Origin: Rhodospirillales bacterium
GTDB taxonomy: Bacteria > Pseudomonadota > Alphaproteobacteria > Rhodospirillales > Magnetospirillaceae
Direction of reading: 5' to 3'
Assembly: GCA_015654615.1 (NCBI GenBank)
Contig: JAATGN010000287.1
Span: forward strand, 1-52,807
Length of the DNA: 52,807 nt
Below the pieces are notes generated by a model. The model worked only from the letters and a program-made list of their open reading frames with translations. It was not told where the DNA came from and made no database searches. Both the position numbers and the translations under genes were made by a program. Within the stretch, counting starts at the first letter, position 1. Every line of letters starts with the position of its first letter. Below, in pieces: positions 28,102-36,988 of this stretch.

Positions 28102-29538
28102 ATGACCATATCCCCACCACGCAGCATGGCGGTCGCCCTTCTGGTGGCCGGCACCTTTTTCATGGAATTCCTCGACGGCACCGTCATCGTTACGGCATTG
28201 CCGCAGATGGCCGCCTCGTTCGGCGTTCATCCGGTCGATCTCAACATCGGGGTGTCGGCCTATATCCTGACCGTCGCCGTGCTGATCCCGGCCAGCGGCT
28301 GGGTGGCCGACCGGTTCGGGGCGCGGCCGGTTTTCGCCACCGCCATCGTCATCTTCACGGCGGCGTCGATCCTCTGCGGCATGAGCGAAAGCCTGGCCAC
28401 CTTTACCTTTTCGCGCATCCTGCAAGGCATCGGCGGAGCGATGATGGTGCCGGTCGGCCGGTTGGCCGTCCTTCGTTCCACGGAAAAGCACGAACTGATC
28501 GGCGCCATCGCCACCATCACCTGGCCCGGCCTGGTGGCGCCCGTGCTGGGCCCGCCGGTCGGCGGCTTCATCACCACCTATTTCTCCTGGCATTGGATCT
28601 TCTTTCTCAACCTGCCGCTCGGCGTGATCGCGCTCGGCTTCGCCCTTCGCCTGATTCCTGCTGGAAAGGGAGGAATCGCCAAGCCCTTCGACGGCATCGG
28701 CTTCCTGCTTTCGGGCGTCGCCTGTTTCGCCTTCATGTACGGCCTCGATCTGGTCAGCCGGGCCGAGGCGTCCGGGACGGCGGCCGGGCTATGGCTTCTG
28801 GCCGCCCTGTTCACCGGCGCGTTCGCGGTGTCCCACGCCAAGCGCCATCCACATCCGCTGATCGATTTCGCGACGCTCCGCATCCGCAGTTACGCGACGA
28901 CGATCTGGGGCGGCTCGCTGTTCCGCCTCAGCATCGGTTCCATTCCGTTCCTGCTGCCGCTGCTGTTCCAGGTCGGCTTCGGCCTCAGCGCCTTCGCCTC
29001 CGGGCTGCTGGTCCTGGCGGTCTTCGCCGGCAATCTGGTCATGAAACCGATGACGACGCCCGTCCTGCGCCGCTTCACCTTCCGCGCCACCCTGCTCGTC
29101 AACGGCATGCTGAACGCCGTCACCATCTTCGCCTGCGCCTTCCTCACCCCGGCCACGCCGGTCCCGGTGATCGTCGCCGTTCTCTTCGTCAGCGGGCTGA
29201 CCCGTTCCATGCAGTTCACCGCCCTCAACACCCTGGCCTTCGCCGATGTGCCGGAAAGCCAGATGAGCAGCGCCAACACGCTTTTCAATGCGGCGCAGCA
29301 GATGTCGATGGGAATGGGGATCGCCCTGGGCGCCGTCGCCCTCAGGATCGCCGGGCTGGTGGCACCGGACGCCCCGGGCGGGATCATTCCGCTGGCCGGC
29401 TTTCAGATCGCCTTCGTCATCGTCGGCCTGATCGCGCTGGGCGCGCTTTTCGACGTGCTCGGCCTCGACCGCACGGCCGGAGACGAGGTCCGCCGCCGCA
29501 AAACGGCGCCGCCCGCGCCGCCGCCGCCGCGCCATTGA
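28102..29538 (+). CDS. MFS multidrug exporter, DHA2 (EmrB/QacA) family
   Basis: A 478-residue drug:proton antiporter with about 14 predicted helices. Helix 1 carries the family motif FLDGTVIVTALPQM, loop 2-3 has GWVADRFGARPVF, and motif C-like GPPVGGFITTYFSWHWIFFLNLP follows. The C-terminus ends in a run of Arg and Pro. It begins 85 bases after the HpnL-like gene on the same strand. No EmrA-type adaptor or TetR/MarR regulator adjoins it. The exported compound is unknown. Confidence 0.9.
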   Translation: MTISPPRSMAVALLVAGTFFMEFLDGTVIVTALPQMAASFGVHPVDLNIGVSAYILTVAVLIPASGWVADRFGARPVFATAIVIFTAASILCGMSESLATFTFSRILQGIGGAMMVPVGRLAVLRSTEKHELIGAIATITWPGLVAPVLGPPVGGFITTYFSWHWIFFLNLPLGVIALGFALRLIPAGKGGIAKPFDGIGFLLSGVACFAFMYGLDLVSRAEASGTAAGLWLLAALFTGAFAVSHAKRHPHPLIDFATLRIRSYATTIWGGSLFRLSIGSIPFLLPLLFQVGFGLSAFASGLLVLAVFAGNLVMKPMTTPVLRRFTFRATLLVNGMLNAVTIFACAFLTPATPVPVIVAVLFVSGLTRSMQFTALNTLAFADVPESQMSSANTLFNAAQQMSMGMGIALGAVALRIAGLVAPDAPGGIIPLAGFQIAFVIVGLIALGALFDVLGLDRTAGDEVRRRKTAPPAPPPPRH

Positions 29539-29671
29539 CCGCGGCTCGCCCCCGTCGCGCGGTCTCGACCGCAGGCCTGGACCTTCGGCGCAATGGACAA
29601 GCCGGCGCCGATCGGCTAAAGCCCTTTGGTCATCGTCTCGACCCCGCCAATGGCCGCGAAGGAGGTTTCAT

Positions 29672-29878
29672 ATGTCCGCAACTGCCAAGACCCTGGGCTC
29701 CCTGGGCATCGCCCTGGTTGGCCTGATCGTCTATCTCAGCATCTTCGTCGGCTATGCCGTGTTCAAGATCAACCTCTTCGGCCTGGCGATCTATCTCGGC
29801 CTGGCCCTGACCGCCGCGCTGTTCCTCATCGTTTTGCTGCTGACCTCGGCCAAGGAAGTCGAAGACTTCCAGGGCTGA
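29672..29878 (+). CDS. Small two-helix membrane protein
   Basis: A 68-residue protein with two hydrophobic segments (about residues 10-32, LGIALVGLIVYLSIFVGYAVF, and 38-58, LAIYLGLALTAALFLIVLLL) and a short charged tail. A strong AAGGAGG lies seven bases before the ATG and a hairpin follows the stop, so it is probably a real monocistronic gene. I do not recognise the family and assign no function. Confidence 0.65.
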   Translation: MSATAKTLGSLGIALVGLIVYLSIFVGYAVFKINLFGLAIYLGLALTAALFLIVLLLTSAKEVEDFQG

Positions 29879-29897
29879 CCGCCCTTGCCGTAAAGAA

Positions 29898-29935
29898 GCC
29901 GGAACGCCGGGAACGCCCCGGCGTTCCGGCGTGCT
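29898..29935 (+). terminator. Stem-loop after the small membrane protein gene
   Basis: A perfect 14-base stem (GCCGGAACGCCGGG with CCCGGCGTTCCGGC) closes a 5-base loop, 20 bases after the stop and followed by GTGCTT. Its strength suggests an intrinsic terminator despite the short T content. Confidence 0.6.
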
Positions 29936-30028
29936 TAGGGCCTGGGACGGAATAACCGGACCGGGCCCCAAAGCCCGAGCGGCGCCTGAGCCCGCCGAAA
30001 GCGGAGCGGAGGCGTCGTATCGAAGCTC

Positions 30029-30063
30029 AAGGACTTGGCGCGATTATCTCGCGCCAAGTCCTT
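30029..30063 (-). terminator. Perfect 15-bp hairpin at the 3' end of the kinase gene
   Basis: AAGGACTTGGCGCGA and its exact complement flank a TTATC loop. The hairpin touches the stop codon of the minus-strand kinase gene (30062-30064), so it probably ends the regulator-kinase transcript. No T tract follows. Confidence 0.55.
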
Positions 30064-31519
30064 AGAGGGGTAGGTCGACCGTCACGCAAAGCCCGCCTTC
30101 GGCCCGGTTGGCCAGGACGATATCCCCGCCGTGCGCCCTGATGGCTGAACGTGCCACCGACAATCCCAGGCCGGTCCCCCCCGTATCCCGATTGCGGGAA
30201 TTTTCCACCCGATAGAACGGGGCGAAGACCCGACCCATTTCGACATCCGGAATGCCCGGCCCGGTGTCCGTCATGGTCACCGTCGCCAGGCCCTCCTCGG
30301 CGGCCAGCGTCACATCGGCGCCGCCTCCATATTTCCGGGCATTGTCCAGCAGATTGGCGAAGGCGCGTTTGAGTCCGGAGACGCCCGCGTTGATGGTCAG
30401 ATGGGCCGGGCCCTGATAACGGGCGTCGAATTCGCCGCACAACTCTTCGAGCAGCAGCGCCAGATCGAGGGGACGGCGGGCCTCCCGCGCCGCGTCGTCG
30501 CGGGCGAAGGCCAATGTCGAGGCGATCATCGCCTCCATCTCGTCGAGGTCGGACAGCATCTTGACCCGCTGTTCGTCGTCGTCGACGAATTCGGCGCGCA
30601 GCTTCAGGCGCGTGATCGGCGTCCGCAAATCATGGCTGATCGCCGCGATCATCTGCGTGCGGTCCTCGACGAAACGGCGCAGCCTGGTCTGCATTTCATT
30701 GAAGGCCTGGGCGGCGGCGCGCACCTCGCGCGGACCGGAAATCGGCACCGGCGGCGCCGTCACGTCACGTCCCAAACGCTGCGCCGCCGCCGCCAGCACC
30801 GCCAAGGGCTTGGCGGCCCGACGCACGGCAAGCACCGACAGCGCCATCACCACCAGCAGGCCGCCGCTGAGCGGCCCGAAGAAGCGCGGGCGCAGCAGCG
30901 GCTCCTCGGGTGGAAGATCGGCGACGAAATTCAGCCAGGAGCCGTCGTCGAGATGCACCGCCACCCTGGTCATCGGCGGATGGCCGCGCCGGAACATCCC
31001 CGGGCCGGGCGCCGGCCCCGAGTCCGGAACCGGAGCGGCGCCCGGTCCGAACCGCGGAGCGGAGCCGCCCCCCGCTTCCGGGCCGGGACCCGCGTCGCGG
31101 TCGGGGCGGTTTCCCATCGCCGGCGGCGGAGGAAACGGCGGCAACGGCCCCAGCGAGATGCGAACCTCGTGTCCGGTCAGCCGATGGAGCAGTTCGTCCT
31201 GCGCCACCACGGCGCCATCGCGTTCGCCGTCGCCATAGGAGATCAGCGGGCTCCGGCCCCAGCCGATCCGCAGTCCCGGCAGCTCCATCGCCCGGATGAT
31301 CCGTCCCCGTTCGCTTTCCGACGTGTCCTCGACCAGTTTGACGACGCCGGCGATGCGTTCCGCCGTTTGCCGCCCCCCCAGCCGGCTGGCGTATTCCAGG
31401 CGGTTCATCGAATAGAGCACGACCCCGGCGACCTGGGACAGCAGCAGGCCGACCAGCAGGACCAGCACCGTCCGGCCGACCAGGGTGTCCGGCCAGAACC
31501 AGCGCAGAATCGCCTTCAT
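30062..31519 (-). CDS. Two-component sensor histidine kinase, EnvZ-like
   Basis: A 485-residue membrane kinase. Helix 1 spans about 13-36 and helix 2 about 214-233, enclosing a periplasmic domain. HAMP follows (234-290), then the H-box IAAISHDLRTPITRLKL with phospho-acceptor His296, the N-box FANLLDNARKYG (Asn389), DTGPGIP at 418-424 and GTGLGLS at 448-454. The periplasmic domain contains a long Pro/Gly/Ala stretch at about 124-182 (many PPP, PGP and GPG units), which is unusual. The gene overlaps the upstream regulator by four bases. The signal is unknown; the proline-rich part may sense or span the cell wall (inference). Confidence 0.92.
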   Translation of the reverse strand: MKAILRWFWPDTLVGRTVLVLLVGLLLSQVAGVVLYSMNRLEYASRLGGRQTAERIAGVVKLVEDTSESERGRIIRAMELPGLRIGWGRSPLISYGDGERDGAVVAQDELLHRLTGHEVRISLGPLPPFPPPPAMGNRPDRDAGPGPEAGGGSAPRFGPGAAPVPDSGPAPGPGMFRRGHPPMTRVAVHLDDGSWLNFVADLPPEEPLLRPRFFGPLSGGLLVVMALSVLAVRRAAKPLAVLAAAAQRLGRDVTAPPVPISGPREVRAAAQAFNEMQTRLRRFVEDRTQMIAAISHDLRTPITRLKLRAEFVDDDEQRVKMLSDLDEMEAMIASTLAFARDDAAREARRPLDLALLLEELCGEFDARYQGPAHLTINAGVSGLKRAFANLLDNARKYGGGADVTLAAEEGLATVTMTDTGPGIPDVEMGRVFAPFYRVENSRNRDTGGTGLGLSVARSAIRAHGGDIVLANRAEGGLCVTVDLPL

Positions 31520-32235
31520 GAAGAGATCTCGGCGGCAAAGACATAGCCGCCGCCGCGCACCGTCTTGACCAGTCGCGGCTCCTTGGGATCCGCCTCGATC
31601 TTGCGGCGCAGCCGCATCACCTGGATATCGATGCTGCGATCGAAGGGCGCGGCCGAGCGCCCGCGGGCCAGATCGAGCAATTGGTCGCGGCTGAGCACCC
31701 GGCGCGGGTGGGTGACGAAGGCCAGCAGCAGTTCATATTCGCCGGTCGACAGTTCGACCTCGTCCCCGCCGGGCGACAGCAAGCGGCGCGGCCCCAGTTC
31801 CAGCGTCCAGCCGTCGAAGCGCAAGACGTCGCCCGACGACGCCGGCGTGCCCGGCAGGGCATGGACCCGGCGCAGGACCGCCTTGATGCGGGCCAGCAAT
31901 TCCCGCGGGCTGAAAGGCTTCGGCAGATAGTCGTCGGCCCCCATCTCCAGGCCGACGATGCGGTCGGTATCGTCGCCCATCGCCGTCAGCATGATCACCG
32001 GCAGCGTCGAGGTCGCCCGCAGGCGCCGGCAGAGCGACAGGCCGTCCTCGCCGGGCAGCATGAGATCGAGCACCACGAGATCGACGGCCGAACCGTCGAG
32101 GATTTTCATCATCTCGGGGCCATCCTTGGCGGAACTCACCCTCAGCCCGTGCTTGACCAGGAAGCGGGCCAGAAGACTGCGGATCTCCCGGTCGTCGTCG
32201 ACCACCAGGATGTGGGGGGCATGAGGCTCTGTCAT
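31516..32235 (-). CDS. Two-component response regulator, OmpR family
   Basis: A 239-residue cytosolic DNA-binding regulator. The receiver domain has the acidic pair in VVDDDREI, phospho-acceptor Asp57 (VVLDLMLPGEDG), Thr84 and Lys106 (YLPKPF). The C-terminal winged helix (about 140-235) contains ELSTGEYELLLAF and DRSIDIQVMRLRRKIE, followed by VRGGGYVF. The start MTEPHAPHIL at 32235 gives the normal length; upstream readings add an unrelated N-terminus. It is coupled to the kinase gene. The divergent ABC importer across a 505-base repeat-rich gap is a possible but unproven target. Confidence 0.93.
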   Translation of the reverse strand: MTEPHAPHILVVDDDREIRSLLARFLVKHGLRVSSAKDGPEMMKILDGSAVDLVVLDLMLPGEDGLSLCRRLRATSTLPVIMLTAMGDDTDRIVGLEMGADDYLPKPFSPRELLARIKAVLRRVHALPGTPASSGDVLRFDGWTLELGPRRLLSPGGDEVELSTGEYELLLAFVTHPRRVLSRDQLLDLARGRSAAPFDRSIDIQVMRLRRKIEADPKEPRLVKTVRGGGYVFAAEISS

Positions 32236-32740
32236 GATGGGACTATAGCGCGGGGTTTTCCTCGGGGCAGGGTTTTCCGGTAACGCGGCGTTTCGTCCAT
32301 CGCCGATGTTACAGAACGATACCAAAAGAACGGCTGCTCGCAATCAAGCCGTTACCGAAGCATGGCTTAATCCGGATCAGGGAACAAAGGTGTTTCCTGT
32401 CCCGTGGCGCTCGATGCCCCACCCTTTGAGCGCCGCACCGCCCCTTCCCCGTTTCCCCTGCGATTCCGGGGAAGGGGCGCCCCTCTTCAAAGCGACGCGA
32501 CGGCGCGGCAATCAGGGGGCGGCCCTTTGTCGCCGGATTGCTTCGCCAGTGGCACCGGCGTCCCTGCCGGTGGAGAAAGACTCCGCCTTTGCAAGCGGCG
32601 GACACCGGCGGGGACGCCGGTGCCACTTTTCCTTGGCAGTCCGATCGACCTGCCGGCCGGCGGAGCGCGCTGCCCAAACAAATCGCCTGCGCCACCAAGC
32701 TGTATTACCATCGGGCCAGTCCTTTCGCGGAGCCCGCCCG
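32236..32740. other. 505-base intergenic region: hairpin, family 2 fragment and family 1 repeat
   Basis: No gene is supported here. It separates divergently transcribed operons. A perfect 13-base inverted repeat (CGCCCCTTCCCCG and CGGGGAAGGGGCG) lies at 32439-32479. A half copy of repeat family 2 (CCGGATTGCTTCGCC) lies at 32533-32547. A family 1 copy follows at 32549. Promoters for both operons must lie outside these elements. Confidence 0.6.
32549..32660 (+). repeat. Dispersed palindromic repeat, family 1 (copy E)
   Basis: The core 32549-32626 reads GTGGCACCGGCGTCCCTGCC, continues with GAAAGACTCCGCC, and closes with GGGGACGCCGGTGCCAC. The inner spacer differs slightly from copy A (CTTTGCAAGC). 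It directly abuts a family 2 half-repeat. Confidence 0.85.
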
Positions 32741-34408
32741 ATGTCGCCATGCCGACAGCTCGTCCTCAGCCTTTTCGCCCTTCTTCTCGCTTCGTTGCCG
32801 GGTTCCCCTCATGCCGAGACCAATCAACTGGTCGTCGGCGTTTCTCAATTTCCGACCAATTTCAATCCGTTGATCGATAGCACGGTGGCCAAAAGCTATG
32901 TCCTGGGTTTCGCCCGCCGGCCCCTCACGCTCTACGACAAGGACTGGAAACTGGTTTGCATGCTGTGCACCGAGTTGCCGAGCCTGGAGAACGGCCAAGC
33001 CGTCGTCGAGACGCTTGCCGATGGCCGCAAGGGGATGGCCGTCACCTATCATCTTCAGCCGGACGCCCGCTGGGGCGACGGCGTTCCCGTCACCACCGAG
33101 GACATTCTGTTTTCCTGGGACGTCGGCAAGCATCCCGACAGCGGCGTTTCGCATGGCGAGACGTTCCGCCGCATCCGGGCCATCGACGCCAAGGACGCCA
33201 AGACCTTCACCGTGCATCTGACCAGGGTCGCCTTCGATTACAACGCCATCAACGATTTCGAGGTGCTTCCGGCCCATCTGGAAAAGGACGCCTTCTCGAC
33301 GCCCATCGACTACAAGACCAAAAGCCGTTACGAGACGGACGTGACCAATCCGGGCCTCTATTTCGGTCCCTATCGTCCGACCAGCGTGGTCCGCGGCCAA
33401 TATATCGTCTTCGAACCCAATCCCACCTGGTACGGAAAAAAGCCGGCTTTCGGCAAAATCATCGTCAAGGTCATCGAGACGACTCCGGCATTGGAGGCCA
33501 ATCTGCTGTCGGGCGACATCGACATGGTGGCCGGCGAGTTGGGCATGACCGTGGATGGGGCGGTCGCCTTCGAACGCCGCAAGCGTCCCGAGTGGGTGGT
33601 GGTTTACAAGCCCGAACTGTTCTACGAGCAGATCACCGTCAATGTCGACAACCCGATCCTCGCCGACCGGCGCGTCCGGCAGGCCTTGCTCTACGGGCTC
33701 GACCGCGCTTCGATGATCCGGCAGATTTTCCAGGGCAAGCAGACGGTCGCCGACAGCGATGTCAGCGCGATGGACTGGTGCGCCGACCCCAACATCAAGA
33801 CTTATCCCTTCGACCCCCAAAAAGCGGCGGAACTGCTCGAGCAGGCGGGCTGGATGGCCGGACCGGACGGCGCGCGGCGCAACGCCGGGGGCGACAGGCT
33901 CGCCCTCGAACTGATGACCACGGCCGGCAACCGCACCCGCGAGGCGATCGAGCTGGTCGCCCAGCAGGCATGGAAGCGCCTGGGCGTCGAAGTCACCTTG
34001 CGGAACCAGCCGCCCCGCACCTTTTTCGGCGAAACGGTTCTCAAGCATGCCTTTCCGTCGCTGGCGCTGTTCGCCTGGAGCTCGTTCCCGGAAAGCCTGC
34101 CCCGCACCACGCTGGCCTCGAACATGGCGCCGGTCCAGGCCAACAATTTCGCCGGCCAGAATACCGGCGGCTACAAGAATCCGGAGATGGACCGCCTGCT
34201 CGACGCCATCGAAGGCGAGCTGGACAAGGAAAAGCGCCGGGTCCTGTGGCACCAGCTGCAGGCGCTCTATGCCGAGGATTTGCCGGCCCTGCCCCTGACC
34301 TTCCATGCCGTTCCCTTCGTCCTGCCTCAATGGCTGAAGGGCGTCGAACCGACCGGACATCAATATCCGACCACGCTGTGGGCGGAAAATTGGCATGCCG
34401 AGAAATAG
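32741..34408 (+). CDS. ABC transporter substrate-binding protein, family 5 (oligopeptide type)
   Basis: A 555-residue periplasmic binding protein of the DppA/OppA class. The signal peptide covers about residues 1-25 (ending SPHA-ET). The mature start TNQLVVGVSQFPTNFNPLID, then GYFGPYRPT-like and RRVRQALLYGLDRASMI segments, are typical of family 5. I chose the ATG at 32741, which gives a proper signal peptide; the open frame extends upstream through repeat DNA. Two permease genes follow at once. Peptides, nickel or other solutes are possible ligands. Confidence 0.9.
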   Translation: MSPCRQLVLSLFALLLASLPGSPHAETNQLVVGVSQFPTNFNPLIDSTVAKSYVLGFARRPLTLYDKDWKLVCMLCTELPSLENGQAVVETLADGRKGMAVTYHLQPDARWGDGVPVTTEDILFSWDVGKHPDSGVSHGETFRRIRAIDAKDAKTFTVHLTRVAFDYNAINDFEVLPAHLEKDAFSTPIDYKTKSRYETDVTNPGLYFGPYRPTSVVRGQYIVFEPNPTWYGKKPAFGKIIVKVIETTPALEANLLSGDIDMVAGELGMTVDGAVAFERRKRPEWVVVYKPELFYEQITVNVDNPILADRRVRQALLYGLDRASMIRQIFQGKQTVADSDVSAMDWCADPNIKTYPFDPQKAAELLEQAGWMAGPDGARRNAGGDRLALELMTTAGNRTREAIELVAQQAWKRLGVEVTLRNQPPRTFFGETVLKHAFPSLALFAWSSFPESLPRTTLASNMAPVQANNFAGQNTGGYKNPEMDRLLDAIEGELDKEKRRVLWHQLQALYAEDLPALPLTFHAVPFVLPQWLKGVEPTGHQYPTTLWAENWHAEK

Positions 34409-34414
34409 CCGCCG

Positions 34415-35368
34415 ATGCTGCGCCATCTCGCCATCCGCCTCGCGCAATCGGTCCTGATCCTGCTGATCATGTCCTTCCTGGTCTATGGATTGATCTCCCT
34501 GATGCCGGGCGATCCGGTCAGCCTGATGGCCGCCGGTTCGCCGACCATGACGCCGGAAGACGTCGCCCGGCTGAAGGCGCTCTACGGCATCGACCGTCCG
34601 TGGACGCTTCGCTACGGCCATTGGCTGGGCACGGTGCTGTCCGGCGATCTCGGCTATTCGCGGCTGTCGGCGCGATCGGTGGCCGGCACGCTGGTCCAGC
34701 CGCTCGCCAACAGCCTGGCCCTGATGGCCTGCAGCCTGTCGCTGGCCCTGCTGGTCGCCTTGCCGGCCGGCGTGGCCGCGGCGCTGCGTCGGGGACGGAT
34801 GCTCGACCATCTGCTCAATCTGGCCGCCTTCGCCGCCATCTCCCTGCCGGTCTTCTGGCTGGGCCTGGTCGCCATCATCGTCTTTGCCGTCGGCCTCGCC
34901 TGGCTTCCCGCCTCGGGCGTCGAGTCGGCCGGCGGCGGCGGCGGCCTCGACCGCCTGCGCCATCTGGCCCTTCCGGTCCTGGCCTTGGCCGTCGCCGGCT
35001 TCGGCCATTACATGCGCTATATGCGCGCGGCGATGATCGGCGTGCTGCGCCAGGACTGGATCCGCACGGCGCGGGCCAAGGGCCTGTCATGGCCGCAGGT
35101 CGTGCTGCGCCATGCCCTGCGGAGCGCCATGATTCCGGTGGTCACCATCCTGGCGCTCGACCTCGGCACATTGTTCTCCGGCATCGTCGTCACCGAGACG
35201 GTGTTCGCCTATCCGGGCATGGGCAAGCTGATCTACGATGCGGTGATGGGCAACGATTACAATCTGGCCCTGGCCGGGCTGATGCTGGCCACCGGCCTGA
35301 CGCTGGCCGGCAGCCTGTTGGCCGATTGCGCCTACGGCCTGCTCGACCCGAGGATCGACAACCGATGA
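34415..35368 (+). CDS. ABC transporter permease, DppB/OppB family
   Basis: A 317-residue inner-membrane permease with an N-terminal helix, the LMPGDPVSLMA segment characteristic of DppB, five further helices and the EAA loop (IRTARAKGLSWPQVVLRHALR) that contacts an ATPase. It starts six bases after the binding-protein stop. Its own stop overlaps the second permease start by four bases. Confidence 0.93.
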   Translation: MLRHLAIRLAQSVLILLIMSFLVYGLISLMPGDPVSLMAAGSPTMTPEDVARLKALYGIDRPWTLRYGHWLGTVLSGDLGYSRLSARSVAGTLVQPLANSLALMACSLSLALLVALPAGVAAALRRGRMLDHLLNLAAFAAISLPVFWLGLVAIIVFAVGLAWLPASGVESAGGGGGLDRLRHLALPVLALAVAGFGHYMRYMRAAMIGVLRQDWIRTARAKGLSWPQVVLRHALRSAMIPVVTILALDLGTLFSGIVVTETVFAYPGMGKLIYDAVMGNDYNLALAGLMLATGLTLAGSLLADCAYGLLDPRIDNR

Positions 35369-36237
35369 GGGGGCTGTTCTCCCATGCCTCGGCCCGGTTC
35401 GGCTTGGCCATCCTGCTGCTGCTGGCCGGCGCCACCGGCGCCGTCCCCTGGATCGAGCAGGGACTGGGCCTCGATGCCCAATCCATCGACATCATGGCGC
35501 AATTGGCGGCGCCGTCGGCCGCCCATCCGCTGGGGACCGACGAGGTCGGGCGCGACCTGCTGGTCCGCCTGCTCCGCGGCGGTCAGGTTTCCCTGGCGGT
35601 CGGACTGCTGACCGCGCTGGTCGCCGCGCTTTTCGGCACCGTCGTCGGCCTTCTGGCCGGCTATCTGGGGGGCATGGCGGACGCCTTGCTGATGCGCCTG
35701 ACCGATGGGGTGATCGCCCTTCCGCTGTTGCCGGTGCTGATCGTCCTGGGGGCCGTCGATCCCGCCAAGCTGGGCTTGCCGGCCGACGCCTTCCAGTCGG
35801 AATGGGCCGGATTGGGCCGCATCGTCGTCATCATCGGCCTGGTCGGCTGGACCACCGTGGCGCGCCTGGTCCGCGCCGCCACGCTTTCCGTCAAGGTGCA
35901 GGATTTCGTCCGCGCCGCCGAAGCCCTGGGCGCCGGGCCCGGCCGCATCATGGTCAGCCATATTCTGCCCAACGTCGCCCAGCCGGTCATCGTCGCCACG
36001 ACATTGTCGATCGGCAACATCATCCTGCTGGAAAGCGCCTTGTCCTTCCTGGGGCTGGGCGTCCAGCCGCCGCTGCCGAGCTGGGGCAACATGCTGTCCA
36101 ACGCCCTGGACCAGCTCTACAACGCGCCGGCCCTGGCCCTGTGGCCGGGCGCCCTGATCTTCCTGACGGTCCTGGCCTTCAACCTGCTGGGCGACGGCCT
36201 GCAGGACGCCTTGGATCCGCGATCGATCGGCCGATAG
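35365..36237 (+). CDS. ABC transporter permease, DppC/OppC family
   Basis: A 290-residue permease with the DppC signature HPLGTDEVGRDLLVRLLRGG near residue 55, six helices and the EAA loop (FVRAAEALGAGPGRIMVSHILPN), then SFLGLGVQPPLPSWGNML. The ATG at 35365 overlaps the upstream stop. No DppD/DppF-type ATPase follows: the operon runs into an inverted repeat. The importer must borrow ATPases encoded elsewhere. Confidence 0.93.
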   Translation: MRGLFSHASARFGLAILLLLAGATGAVPWIEQGLGLDAQSIDIMAQLAAPSAAHPLGTDEVGRDLLVRLLRGGQVSLAVGLLTALVAALFGTVVGLLAGYLGGMADALLMRLTDGVIALPLLPVLIVLGAVDPAKLGLPADAFQSEWAGLGRIVVIIGLVGWTTVARLVRAATLSVKVQDFVRAAEALGAGPGRIMVSHILPNVAQPVIVATTLSIGNIILLESALSFLGLGVQPPLPSWGNMLSNALDQLYNAPALALWPGALIFLTVLAFNLLGDGLQDALDPRSIGR

Positions 36238-36282
36238 CGGCTCGTCGCCGGTCCGGCCGTCCGTGGGGCGGAGAAGGTTTTG

Positions 36283-36445
36283 GGCAACACGGACGGACGC
36301 GGACAGCCACGGACGAACACGGATAAAAAGAAGCGCCGCAGGCGTTCCCACCCTCTCGCGCCCGCCTTCGGTTGGAGAAAGAGAAGCATGCCTGCGGCGC
36401 TCGTCCGTGTCCATCCGTGGCTGTCCGCATCCGTCCGTGTTTCCC
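36283..36445. repeat. Long inverted repeat, family 3 (ACACGGACGGACGCGGACAG type)
   Basis: Arms of about 60 bases at 36283-36345 and 36385-36445 face each other, each with AACACGGACGGA, GCGGACAGCCACGGA, ACACGGA and AGCGCCGCAGGC in the same order. A related single arm lies at 52664-52710. The element lies between the ABC permease gene and the convergent copper-chaperone gene. No ORF is supported in it. Confidence 0.8.
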
Positions 36446-36490
36446 CAAGCCCTCCGCCATCCCGAAGCGCCTCCGCATCGCACCAGGCAT

Positions 36491-36988
36491 TCAATGGGTG
36501 TGCTGCTGCTCCATCATCATCATATGGCTGTGATCGTGTTCCGCCATCGGGCCGCTCGCCCCGGCTTTCAGGACCTGGGCGACGACGTCGACCGTTCCCG
36601 CCTTGGCGAAATGCAGCGTCAGCGGCAGGGAATCCCCTTCCTTCAGCGGCGCTTTCAAGCCCATCAGCATGATGTGGCTGCCGCCCGGCTGCAGGACCGC
36701 CTGGCCTTGCGCCGGCAGGTCGAGACCGTCCATCGGCCTCATTTTCATCACGTCGCCCTCCTTGATGGTGACATGCAGCTGCACGTCGCCGGCGGCCGGG
36801 CTGGTCACCGCCAGCAGCCTGTCGTCCGCCCCCTCGTTGCGAATGGTCAGAAAAGCCCCCGCCGCGCTTCCGGCCGACGCACGGGCCCAGGGAGTCTCGA
36901 TGGTCAGGGCGCCGGCCTTCGTTTCGGCGGCCCCGGCGGAGACGGCGAATCCCAAGACGCCAGCGGCGAGCAACGCAATCCATTTCAT
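36491..36988 (-). CDS. Periplasmic copper chaperone, PCu(A)C family
   Basis: A 165-residue exported copper-binding protein, likely delivering Cu(I) to cytochrome oxidase. The signal peptide spans residues 1-21 (ending SAGAA-ET). The metal motif H-x10-M-x21-H-x-M is exact: His72, Met83, His105, Met107. The C-terminus adds a Met/His tail (HDHSHMMMMEQQHTH) that could hold more copper. The ATG at 36988 is preferred for its GGGAG at eight bases; an ATG at 37003 lacks a ribosome-binding site. No senC or cox gene is adjacent. Confidence 0.92.
   Translation of the reverse strand: MKWIALLAAGVLGFAVSAGAAETKAGALTIETPWARASAGSAAGAFLTIRNEGADDRLLAVTSPAAGDVQLHVTIKEGDVMKMRPMDGLDLPAQGQAVLQPGGSHIMLMGLKAPLKEGDSLPLTLHFAKAGTVDVVAQVLKAGASGPMAEHDHSHMMMMEQQHTH

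Noticed and set aside
32956..35360. Long alternative plus-strand frame across the peptide-transporter genes
   Set aside because: Only its last part (from 35365) is a real permease. The upstream portion is an out-of-frame reading of the binding protein and first permease.
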